Positions 39,257-47,375 of a stretch of 64,000 nucleotides of DNA are shown here, one piece after another. The position numbers and the translations under genes are program-made. The DNA is taken from positions 1,359,501 to 1,423,500 of the forward strand of contig NZ_CP117025.1 in NCBI RefSeq assembly GCF_028551275.1. Direction: 5' to 3'. A model generated the notes under the pieces. It saw nothing but the letters and a program-made list of their open reading frames with translations. It made no database searches and was not told where the DNA came from. Each line of letters starts with the position of its first letter. The stretch's first letter is position 1. This stretch comes from Sphingomonas hankookensis (GTDB taxonomy: Bacteria; Pseudomonadota; Alphaproteobacteria; Sphingomonadales; Sphingomonadaceae).

Positions 39257-40455
39257 TCGCCGAACAGCGGCCCGAGCGGATCGCCGATCAGGCCGCTGAC
39301 CATCGCCGCCTGGATACGGGTCGCCGGCCACAGCTTCGACAGTGGGCCGACGATCCGGTCGCGCAGGAAGGGGAGCAGCCGGCTGTCGGACTGATAGACC
39401 GGGGTGAACAGCGCGGTCAGCGCCTGATACACCCGGACATGCCGCTGCCGCATCACGACCGCCTGCGTGAGTGCGGTAGCGACATCCGGTGATCGCCGCA
39501 GGGCGAGGGCGAGCGCATAGGCGTCAAGCAACGCCATATTGGCGCCCTGTCCCAGCTGCGGGCTGGCCGAATGCCATGCGTCGCCGATATGGATCATGCC
39601 GGTCTCGGCCGGCGTCGCCAGCGTGCGATGCGCGTAGCGGGCGAAGGTCAACTGATCGGCGGATCGGATCTGGTCGAGCAACGCCTGCGTCGCGGGCCAG
39701 AGCGTCGCGACGTCGGCTTTCCACGCCTCGAGTCCGGCACTGTGCCATTCCGCCAGCCGGTCGGCCCGCAACGACCAGAACAACGCCGCCTGCTGCCGGC
39801 TAGTGCCCGGGAGACGGCCGACCGGCAGCACGCCGACCATCACGCTGGCCCGGCGATAGCGCTGCTCCAGCGCGGTGGGATCGAACCCGGCGGCGTCCGG
39901 CCAATCGAGCGTGCCCCACAAGGCGCCATAGGCCAGTTCCCGACCGCAGGGTGGCGCGAGCGGCGTGCGCGTGCCGAGGGCGTCGACGATCAGGTCGAAC
40001 GGCCCGGCACGGCGTCCGCCTTGCAGCAGCAGGATGCGCTGCCCGCCGGCGGTCGCCTCGCTACCCGTCACCGCGCAGCCGGTTTCAATGGCGATCCCTT
40101 CAACCGCGACGGCGCGATGCAGAAGCGAGAACAACGCCGCGCGATGCACGCCGATGCCGAACCCCGCGCGTCGCCCAAGCGCCGCATAGCGCACGTCGAG
40201 GACGATCCGCCCGCTGCTTCCCGCCTCGCCATGCAAACGATCGACCCGCGCGCCATGGTCGAGCAAATCGTCGGCCAGTCCCAGTTCCCGCAACACCGCA
40301 AAGCCGGTTGGCTGGATCATCAGCCCCGACCCGACCGGGCGCGGCGCATCGAACCGTTCGAACAGCGTGATGCGATGACCGTCGCGGTGCAGCAGCAGCG
40401 CGGCGGCGAGACCGGCCGGGCCGCATCCGGCAATGGCGATGGCGAGCCGCTGCAT
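39211..40455 (-). CDS. FAD-dependent monooxygenase (UbiH/PHBH-type flavoprotein)
   Basis: The 414-residue protein has an N-terminal GxGxxG (IAGCGPAGLAAALLLHRDG), the FERFDAPRPVGSGLMIQPTG region and a second FAD motif, HIGDAWHSASPQLGQGANMA. This is the single-component aromatic hydroxylase family. The substrate is not evident. It is convergent with the TonB receptor (46-base overlap) and divergent from the DUF1826 gene, sharing the upstream region that contains a Zur-like site. Confidence 0.84.
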   Translation of the reverse strand: MQRLAIAIAGCGPAGLAAALLLHRDGHRITLFERFDAPRPVGSGLMIQPTGFAVLRELGLADDLLDHGARVDRLHGEAGSSGRIVLDVRYAALGRRAGFGIGVHRAALFSLLHRAVAVEGIAIETGCAVTGSEATAGGQRILLLQGGRRAGPFDLIVDALGTRTPLAPPCGRELAYGALWGTLDWPDAAGFDPTALEQRYRRASVMVGVLPVGRLPGTSRQQAALFWSLRADRLAEWHSAGLEAWKADVATLWPATQALLDQIRSADQLTFARYAHRTLATPAETGMIHIGDAWHSASPQLGQGANMALLDAYALALALRRSPDVATALTQAVVMRQRHVRVYQALTALFTPVYQSDSRLLPFLRDRIVGPLSKLWPATRIQAAMVSGLIGDPLGPLFGDQKSTLADSQSRRPS

Positions 40456-40630
40456 CGGATCAGTCTAGGCGCGGACGGCCGAATGTGACCAGTAGAACCA
40501 GCGCGATCAAAGGCCGCGTTCGATCTTTTGCGGAGGACATCCCGAGACATCATGCAGTTTGCGAATGTCAGTCGCCCTTTGCGCAGCCGATTTTGGCATG
40601 GACCAGCGCAAGGCGAGAGCGTATGCACAA

Positions 40631-40649
40631 GGTATGTTATTACATAACC
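40631..40649. promoter_or_regulatory. Zur-like operator upstream of the DUF1826 gene
   Basis: GGTATGTTATTACATAACC contains the dyad GTTAT-N3-ATAAC and closely resembles the alphaproteobacterial Zur pattern (ATGT, AT-rich centre, ACAT). It ends 44 bases before the preferred DUF1826 start. Zur represses genes when zinc is plentiful, and DUF1826 genes are often in zinc regulons. Confidence 0.6.
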
Positions 40650-40693
40650 AATCAATGCTCGCTGATCGGTCGAGTGTTTCGCCCGAAGACGGC

Positions 40694-41308
40694 ATGGGGA
40701 GTGCAAGCGCGGCGTTGCCGTCGCACGTCCGGATCGGTGACGGGATCGATGCGTTGCGCTGCATCCGATCGGCGGACGTCAATCTGGCGATATGGCGTCG
40801 ATCGTATCCAGATGTCGCCATCGCCGAAGTCATATTGGACGCGGTCGATGACGTAGCAATGGTGCAGCCGGTCGAGGAGATCGCCACGACGTTGCCCGAC
40901 GAACTCGCGACGGCGGGTTATCCGACGGCGATCGCCCGTCTGCTCGCGGCCGACGTCGCAACGCTCGCTTCGGCCCTCGCGACGATCGTCGGCGTGACCC
41001 GGGTATCGATCCGGTTGGACGTGGTGGAAACCGACGCGTGCCGCCGGTTCCACGCCGATTATGTAACCGCCCGGTTGATCTGCACCTATGTCGGGCCGGG
41101 AACCCAGTGGCTTACAGCTGCCGACGCAGCAGCGCTGGGCGAGGGGGCGGCGGTCGACAGCTTGGTCGTCCGGTCGCTTTCCACCGGCGATGTCGGGATG
41201 TTCAAGGGCAAGACTTGGGCGCCCGACGCGCCGATCGTTCACCGTTCCCCGCCGATCCTGACCACCGGCGAGCGCCGCCTGTTGCTGGTGATCGACCCCG
41301 CGCCCTAA
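40694..41308 (+). CDS. DUF1826 domain protein
   Basis: The protein is about 204 residues from ATG at 40694 (ATG at 40655 would give 217). The conserved DUF1826 core is clear: LDVVETDACRRFHADYVTAR and LICTYVGPGTQWL, with Cys, His and Asp residues. In other bacteria the family sits with zinc-uptake and COG0523 genes, but its biochemical role is unknown. The start is placed after the Zur-like site because earlier ATGs would put the operator inside the gene. Its end overlaps the convergent GntR gene by four bases. Confidence 0.8.
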   Translation: MGSASAALPSHVRIGDGIDALRCIRSADVNLAIWRRSYPDVAIAEVILDAVDDVAMVQPVEEIATTLPDELATAGYPTAIARLLAADVATLASALATIVGVTRVSIRLDVVETDACRRFHADYVTARLICTYVGPGTQWLTAADAAALGEGAAVDSLVVRSLSTGDVGMFKGKTWAPDAPIVHRSPPILTTGERRLLLVIDPAP

Positions 41309-42033
41309 ACCTCGTTCAGCTCGGTCACGAATTCATAGCGGTCGCCGCGATAGACCGACCGGGTGAACTCGACGATCCGCCCGTCGGACAGCCGGGTACA
41401 ACGTTCGATGCGCAGCACCTCCGACTGCTGCTCGATCGACAGGATGCCGGCCTCGGTCGCGGTGGCGAGCGATGCGCGCACCCGCTGCGTGCCGCCGACC
41501 GGGCGGAAGCCGTGCGCCTCTAGCGCTTCGTAGAGCGAGTCCTGCAACTGGGCGAGGTCCGGCATGAATTCGGCCGGCACCACCGCATGTTCGATCGCCA
41601 GCGGATCGCCGCCCGACAGCCGCACCCGGCCCAGCCGTGCGACGCGAGTATCGGGCGCGACCGCCAGCGCATGGGCCTCCTCCTCGGTCGGCAGGGCATA
41701 GCTTTTGTAGATCCACACCACGCCCGGCGCTTCGCCACGCGACCGGGCATCGTCGCTGAAGCTGGTCAGCCGTGCGCCGCGCGCCTCGATCCGGGGGGCG
41801 ACGAAGGTCCCCGACCCCTGTTTGCGCACGACGATGCCCTCGTCGATCAGCTGCTGGATGCCCTTGCGCACCGTGACGCGGGAGAGTCCGGCCATCTCGC
41901 TTAGGTCGCGTTCGGAGGGGAGGGCGCCGCCCGGAACGATCCCGCCATCGCTGATATGGTTGCGCAGGCTGCGCGCGAGCTGGAGATAGAGCGGCGTGTC
42001 CTTGTCGCCGCTGGGCCAGGCGATTTCGCGCAT
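41305..42033 (-). CDS. GntR-family regulator, HutC/NagQ type
   Basis: This 242-residue protein has an N-terminal winged helix (LYLQLARSLRNHISDGG, LPSERDLSEMAGLSRVTVRK) and a UTRA ligand domain (GARLTSFSDDARSRG, RCTRLSDGRIVEFTRSVYRG). UTRA regulators often respond to amino-sugar phosphates. It is the last gene of the reverse-strand TonB-symporter-murQ operon and probably controls it. The upstream TTG codon is unlikely as a start; ATG at 42033 is used. Confidence 0.88.
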   Translation of the reverse strand: MREIAWPSGDKDTPLYLQLARSLRNHISDGGIVPGGALPSERDLSEMAGLSRVTVRKGIQQLIDEGIVVRKQGSGTFVAPRIEARGARLTSFSDDARSRGEAPGVVWIYKSYALPTEEEAHALAVAPDTRVARLGRVRLSGGDPLAIEHAVVPAEFMPDLAQLQDSLYEALEAHGFRPVGGTQRVRASLATATEAGILSIEQQSEVLRIERCTRLSDGRIVEFTRSVYRGDRYEFVTELNEV

Positions 42034-42914
42034 CAATTGCCTGCCGCAATCGCGGCATCTAGCCGTCCGTGATGCCGGTCGAGCAATGCCGCCGCGTCCT
42101 CCGGCGTCATGCCGCGCGCGATCAGCACCGCGCGGCGGATATCATTGTCGCCGCGTTCCAGCGCTTCGGCGGCGGCATCCGGCGCGACCCCGGTCAGGTC
42201 CTGCACCATTGCCCGCGCGCGGCGCAGCAGCTTCGCGTTCGACACCCGCATCGCCACCATGCGACCGTCATAGACGAGGCCCAACCGGATCATGATCGTG
42301 GTCGACAACAGGTTCAGCGCGGCCTTCTGCGCGGTGCCGGCCTTCATCCGGGTCGATCCGGCGACGATCTCGCTCCCGGTCGACGCGACTACAACATGCT
42401 CGGCGGCGTCTACCAGCGGCGTTGCCGCATTGTTGGCGATACCGATGGTCAGCGCGCCTGCCGCCCGCGCCGCTTCGATCGCCGCGACCGTGAACGGCGT
42501 CCGCCCGCTCGCCGCCACACCGATCATCACGTCCTGCGCACCCACTCCGGCAGCGGCAACCTCGGCGCGCGCCGCATCGGCATCATCCTCCGCCCCCTCG
42601 CGTGCCTTGGTCAGCGCGTCCGCGCCCCCGGCCATCAGGAACAGCGTCCGCTCGCCCGGCCAGCCGAAGGTCGGATGCAGCTCGGTCCCGTCCTGCACCG
42701 CCAGCCGGCCGGACGTACCCGCGCCGACGAACACCAGCCGCCCGCCGCTCTCCAACCGCGCCGCAGCGGCGTCCGCAGCGGCGGCGATGGCGGTGGTCTG
42801 CGTCTGGAGCGCGGCGATCGCCGCCATCTGTCCCTCCAGCATCGCCTCGACGGCGCACTGCGTCGGCCAGCGTTCGACGCCCTGATAGCGAGGATCAAGC
42901 GTTTCGGTATTCAT
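42033..42914 (-). CDS. murQ: N-acetylmuramic acid 6-phosphate etherase
   Basis: This 293-residue SIS-fold enzyme removes D-lactate from MurNAc-6-phosphate, giving GlcNAc-6-phosphate. Family motifs are present: LVFVGAGTSGRLAVQDGTEL with the catalytic Glu, VASTGSEIVAGSTRMKAGTAQK and the N-terminal DPRYQGVERWPT. The ATG at 42914 overlaps the symporter stop by four bases. It identifies the operon as one for recycling or scavenging cell wall sugar. Confidence 0.94.
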   Translation of the reverse strand: MNTETLDPRYQGVERWPTQCAVEAMLEGQMAAIAALQTQTTAIAAAADAAAARLESGGRLVFVGAGTSGRLAVQDGTELHPTFGWPGERTLFLMAGGADALTKAREGAEDDADAARAEVAAAGVGAQDVMIGVAASGRTPFTVAAIEAARAAGALTIGIANNAATPLVDAAEHVVVASTGSEIVAGSTRMKAGTAQKAALNLLSTTIMIRLGLVYDGRMVAMRVSNAKLLRRARAMVQDLTGVAPDAAAEALERGDNDIRRAVLIARGMTPEDAAALLDRHHGRLDAAIAAGN

Positions 42915-44482
42915 GCGGAAAGTCCGTCCGGTTGGCCGCGCCCCGCCGCCCCCGCCGGAGCGGCGCAGACGAGGAACGCGACGAAGGTGCCGATGCACAG
43001 CTGAAAGGGAAAGGCGAGACCGGTGAGCGCTCCGGGAAGGCCGAGCACGCGGGCGATGCCCGGCTGCAACAGCACGATCACCGCAAAGCCGATGAGCAAA
43101 GCCGCGACCACGGAGTTCGTTGTACCCCGAGTGGTGAACAACGCGGTGAAGTACACACCCAGCAGCCCGGCATAGGTGAACACCATCACCTGCAGCGCGA
43201 ACTCCAGCAGCCCCATGTTGCTATGCCGTTGCCAGTAATAAGACGCGACCGCCATCGCGAGCATGGCGAGACCGATCACGCCCATGCCGGCGCGCCCCGC
43301 ACTCACGAAATGGCTCTCCGCCACCGTGCCGCGCCGCTCGCGCCACGGGCGATAGAAGTCCTGCACCAGCACCGACGACATGGCGTTGAGCGCCGAATTG
43401 GTCGTCGCCACCGCCGCCGCGCAGATCCCGATCGTCACCAGCCCGCGCAGGCCACCTGGCAACTGGGTCAGGATATAGTGCATGAAGATGCTGATCTTCT
43501 CGCCCCCGAATGCCTGCCCGGCGGTCGCCGCGGCACCGCCCATCAGGTCGGGGCGGTTATAGAAGACGTGCAGTAACAATCCGATGACGATGAACAGCCC
43601 GACTGTCGGGATCGTCGCGAATACCGACAGGTACAGGCCGCGCGCGCCGGTCTTCGCATCCTTGCACGCCAGCAGCCGCTGGGTCGTGTCCTGATCCATC
43701 CCGGCATTGGCGATGTAGAGCAGGGTGATCCCGGTCACGATCGCCAGCAGCGAGAAGGGCCGCGACAAATCCGTCGAAACATCGAACAGCCGCAGCTTGT
43801 CGACCCCGCCGGGGGCATTGCGCAGCGCGTCGATGATCGCTTCGTTCGACGCCGGGATCGACAGGCGCAGGAACACCAGTACCGCGATCGCCGACCCCAG
43901 ATATACGACGAACTGGATCAGGTCGTTCCACAGCACCGACTTCAGCCCGCCGATGAAGGTAAACAACACGCTGGCGACCACCAGCAGCGCGGCGGCAATC
44001 AATATGCCGGTCGCATCGACCGATCCGGTGATGACCATGGCGAGGGCGATCGCCGCCAGATACACCCGCGCACCGCCTGCAAAGACCCGCCCGACGAGGA
44101 ACATGCCCCCCGCCCAGCGGGTCGCACGGATGCCGAAGCGCATCGTCAGCAGTTCGTACGCCGTGGTCGCGCGGATGGCGTAGAAGCGCGGGATCATCAC
44201 ATGCGCGACGAACATCGCGCCCAGCAACCCGCCCAGATTGCCGGTCAGATAGGTGAGGTCCGCGCCATAGCCATAATCCGGACCGCCCAGAAACGTCGCC
44301 GCTGACTGGGTCGCCGACAGCACCGACACCGCCGCCAGCCATGCCGGCACATTGCCGCCGGCCAGGAAATAATCATGCGCCGACGCGGTATTGCGGGGGG
44401 TGAAGATCCACCCCCCGGCGACCAGCAGCACCAGATAGGCGGCGATGACCAGCCAGTCGGCCAGCGAGAAGGGCAGGCGCAT
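42911..44482 (-). CDS. sodium:solute symporter (SSS family)
   Basis: The 523-residue protein has about 13-14 membrane segments. It begins with ADWLVIAAYLVLLVAGG and contains FLAGGNVPAWLAAVSVLSA, typical of SSS transporters. It lies between the TonB receptor and murQ, so the likely cargo is MurNAc, an anhydro-muropeptide sugar or a related amino sugar moved across the inner membrane. That cargo is inferred from context only. Confidence 0.88.
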   Translation of the reverse strand: MRLPFSLADWLVIAAYLVLLVAGGWIFTPRNTASAHDYFLAGGNVPAWLAAVSVLSATQSAATFLGGPDYGYGADLTYLTGNLGGLLGAMFVAHVMIPRFYAIRATTAYELLTMRFGIRATRWAGGMFLVGRVFAGGARVYLAAIALAMVITGSVDATGILIAAALLVVASVLFTFIGGLKSVLWNDLIQFVVYLGSAIAVLVFLRLSIPASNEAIIDALRNAPGGVDKLRLFDVSTDLSRPFSLLAIVTGITLLYIANAGMDQDTTQRLLACKDAKTGARGLYLSVFATIPTVGLFIVIGLLLHVFYNRPDLMGGAAATAGQAFGGEKISIFMHYILTQLPGGLRGLVTIGICAAAVATTNSALNAMSSVLVQDFYRPWRERRGTVAESHFVSAGRAGMGVIGLAMLAMAVASYYWQRHSNMGLLEFALQVMVFTYAGLLGVYFTALFTTRGTTNSVVAALLIGFAVIVLLQPGIARVLGLPGALTGLAFPFQLCIGTFVAFLVCAAPAGAAGRGQPDGLSA

Positions 44483-44487
44483 CGCGC

Positions 44488-47244
44488 TTACATCTTGGCC
44501 GTCAGGGTGAACCCGATCGTGCGGCCGAGAATGTCATAGGTATCGGGGAAGGTATTGAAGACCCCACCCGCCGACACGCGCGGCGGACGCCGGTCGAGCA
44601 GGTTGTACACGCCCGCGCTCATCGAGATCGCTGGGGTGAAGTCGCGCGACGCCGACAGGTCGAACGTGTCCTGCGCGCCGATGATCTCGCTCGATCCAGC
44701 CGCACTGGACTTCACCGCGCCGATCCGCTGCCAGTCGAACTGGATCACGCCATGATCGAACAGGATGCCGATACCGGCGGTATGGCGGTAGTCCGGCTGT
44801 ACCAATGTCGTACCATCGCTGGAACAGGTAGCACCGAACGTGCCCTTGCACTGCACCGCGTTGACGGTCGGATTCGCCTGGATCAGGTACGATGTGACGA
44901 TATTGCCCTGATAGCTGGCACGCAGCCCCACGCCGTTCATCCATTCGGGCCGCAGCGTATAGCTGGCGGCGACGTCCAGCCCGCGCTGGAGCAGGCGCCC
45001 GAGATTCTGGTTGTTGACGAACGCGTCCTTGAACGACCCGTTGGCGTTGCGCGTCACCAGGTTGCACAGCGGGTTGCCGGCAGTCGGATTGGTGATGTAG
45101 CAGCTGGTGATCGCCGCGATCGGCTGGATCACGCCCACCGCGCCGCGCAGGTCCAACTCATACCAGTCAACCGTCGCATTGAGACCTGGCAGGAAGATCG
45201 GGGTCAGCACACCGCCGATCGTCTTGGTAAAGCCGGTTTCCGGCTGGATGTCCGGATTGCCGCCGTAGAAGTAATTTCCGGTCAGATAGCTGGCGGCACG
45301 GGAATCGGTCGAACCCGCCGCCGGCGCACCCAGTCGGTCGCACTGCGCGCGGTTGCCGGTGCCGATCACGCACGGATCGCCGCCATAGCGTGGGCGCAGC
45401 CGGTCGACCGTGACGAGGCTGCTGAACGGCAGCGACGATGTGCTGGCGGCGAACTCGCCGAAATTGGGGGTGCGCAGCACGCGCTGGTACGTTCCGCGCA
45501 GCCGCAAATTGCGGTCGACCGCCCAGTTCGCCTCGACCTTCCATGTACCATGGGTGCCGAACAGGTCGTAGTCGGACAGGCGATAGGCACCGCCGACGTC
45601 GAACTGGCGGATGAACGGCGTATTATGGATCAACGGTACGCGCAGTTCGCCATACAGCTCCTTCACGTCGAACTTGCCGGTATAGGCCGCCTGCACCCCC
45701 TGCCGATACGTATTGCCCGACAGCAGCGCGCTGTCCTGCTGGATGCTCGCCGTCTCGCGGCGATATTCCACGCCGGCGGCAAAGCCGATCGACCCGGCGG
45801 GCGGGGTGAACAGGTCGTCCAGCGTCCCGCTGACCGTCGCCGCGGTCACGAACTGGTCGCGCTTGCGGTTGAAGCCGTTGATCGGGCTGCCCAGCGCCGC
45901 GGCGATGCCGGGGCGGTTGGGGCCGAAGATATCGACCGTGTTGACGATCGATGCGAAATTGTTCGCGCCGCTGGCATTGGCGACCTGCCCGTCGCCGCCG
46001 ATCAGCGAATTTTCGATCGACCGCCCATATTGCGCATAGATGTTCCACTGGAGCGCGCTCGTGATCGGCCCGCGCAGCCCCGACTGCAGCTGCAACGTGT
46101 CGCGTTCGGTGCGATAGGTTATGAGCCCCAGTTCGGCCAGCGAGCGGCTGACATTCACCTGCGCCACGCCGTTCACGAAGGTCAGCTGGCTGCGGATCGC
46201 ATCGGTCAGGAACGGGTTGGTCGCATTGATGCCAACCGTGCGGCTGACGCTGGCCGGCTGCGCGCCGGGCGTGCCGGTCTCTTCGGTGCGGGCGTTGGTG
46301 AACATCGCGCGGCCGTAAATCTCGACCGCCGGGGCAAGCTCGTATTTGTACAGCGCGGCAAGGTTGATGCGCTTCAGCGGCGATACCAGCGGGTAGCTGC
46401 CTGAGACGTTCGACGTCGCCGACGGCGTGGTGGTGAACGCGCCGGCATCGGTAAAGCCGAAGCGGCGGCCGCTCGCGACATCGGTGAACACGCCGCCGAT
46501 GCTGGGAATGGTCTGGTTCGGTGTCGCCGCCCAGTCGCGCTGGCGCGCGAGAATACCGTCACGCTGGGTGTAATCGGCGGCGAACACCAGATTGCCGCGG
46601 TCGCCGACGCCCAGGCCCAGCATCACCGACCCGCCATATTGCGCGCCGCCGCGCACCGACAGGCGGCTGGCGGCGGTCCCGCGCACCCCTTCGAACTCAT
46701 CGTTCAGGATGAAGTTGACGACACCCGCGACCGCATCTGCGCCATAGACGGCGGCAGCGCCCCCGGTCAGCACGTCGACCCGCTTGATCAGCGACGCAGG
46801 GATGGCGTTGACGTCGACCGAGTTGCGGAAGCTGAACGGCGCGGCGCGGGTGCCGTCGATGAGCACCAGCGACCGGCTCTGCCCGAAATTGCGCAGTTCC
46901 AGCACCTGCGCCCCGAACGCATCGCTCCCCTGCGACCCCTGTCGCACACCGCCCGACAACTGCGGCAGTTTGGTCGAGAAATCCTCGATCGTCAGCGCGG
47001 ATTGCAACCGGATCTGCTGTTCGCTGGTCGACGCGACCGGGCTGCTCGACACCAGTCCCGGCGTGGGGATGCGTGTCCCGGTGACGACGATTTCGCCATC
47101 GCCCTGATCGTCGCTGGCGGTCGAGGCGCCGGCAGGGACGGGAGTCGTGGCGGTTGTGCTTTGAGCCATCGCGATCCCGGGTAACTGGGGCAGCGCAATG
47201 GCTAGCGCCGCCAGCGCGGTCGAATGCCGGAACGATGGTGCCAT
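44488..47244 (-). CDS. TonB-dependent outer-membrane receptor, oligosaccharide-type
   Basis: This 918-residue receptor has a signal peptide ending near GIAMAQ, a TonB box (GEIVVTGTRIPTP), a plug (about residues 65-180) and a large barrel ending GRTIGFTLTAKM. The SVDVNAIPASLIKRVDVLTG motif and its size resemble the large sphingomonad/Caulobacter receptors for carbohydrates and oligopeptides. It is the first gene of the operon (5-base gap to the symporter) and presumably imports wall fragments across the outer membrane. Confidence 0.9.
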   Translation of the reverse strand: MAPSFRHSTALAALAIALPQLPGIAMAQSTTATTPVPAGASTASDDQGDGEIVVTGTRIPTPGLVSSSPVASTSEQQIRLQSALTIEDFSTKLPQLSGGVRQGSQGSDAFGAQVLELRNFGQSRSLVLIDGTRAAPFSFRNSVDVNAIPASLIKRVDVLTGGAAAVYGADAVAGVVNFILNDEFEGVRGTAASRLSVRGGAQYGGSVMLGLGVGDRGNLVFAADYTQRDGILARQRDWAATPNQTIPSIGGVFTDVASGRRFGFTDAGAFTTTPSATSNVSGSYPLVSPLKRINLAALYKYELAPAVEIYGRAMFTNARTEETGTPGAQPASVSRTVGINATNPFLTDAIRSQLTFVNGVAQVNVSRSLAELGLITYRTERDTLQLQSGLRGPITSALQWNIYAQYGRSIENSLIGGDGQVANASGANNFASIVNTVDIFGPNRPGIAAALGSPINGFNRKRDQFVTAATVSGTLDDLFTPPAGSIGFAAGVEYRRETASIQQDSALLSGNTYRQGVQAAYTGKFDVKELYGELRVPLIHNTPFIRQFDVGGAYRLSDYDLFGTHGTWKVEANWAVDRNLRLRGTYQRVLRTPNFGEFAASTSSLPFSSLVTVDRLRPRYGGDPCVIGTGNRAQCDRLGAPAAGSTDSRAASYLTGNYFYGGNPDIQPETGFTKTIGGVLTPIFLPGLNATVDWYELDLRGAVGVIQPIAAITSCYITNPTAGNPLCNLVTRNANGSFKDAFVNNQNLGRLLQRGLDVAASYTLRPEWMNGVGLRASYQGNIVTSYLIQANPTVNAVQCKGTFGATCSSDGTTLVQPDYRHTAGIGILFDHGVIQFDWQRIGAVKSSAAGSSEIIGAQDTFDLSASRDFTPAISMSAGVYNLLDRRPPRVSAGGVFNTFPDTYDILGRTIGFTLTAKM

Positions 47245-47375
47245 GGTCTGCTCCTCTGTCGCACCGCCGGTTTTGTGTTCGGTGCCCTTATTCGCGAATC
47301 AGCGACGGAGTTGAAGTGTGTATACCTGCAGCTATCATGTAAAGGGGCGGTATTAATTTGGTATTGTAATAATTG
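47245..47375. promoter_or_regulatory. promoter region of the TonB/symporter/murQ/gntR operon
   Basis: This AT-richer 131-base gap lies between the CRISPR array's trailer end and the TonB receptor start. It contains two direct GGTATT units at 47349-47354 and 47360-47365 (11 bases apart) and a GTATAC palindrome at about 47322-47327. Either could be a binding site for the operon's GntR regulator. No assignment of -10/-35 boxes is secure. Confidence 0.35.

Noticed and set aside
32894..40455. Second copy of the tRNA-Gln 3' end that would mark the far edge of an island
   Set aside because: I could not find a repeat of the T-arm/acceptor sequence downstream within the window, so island boundaries are left open.
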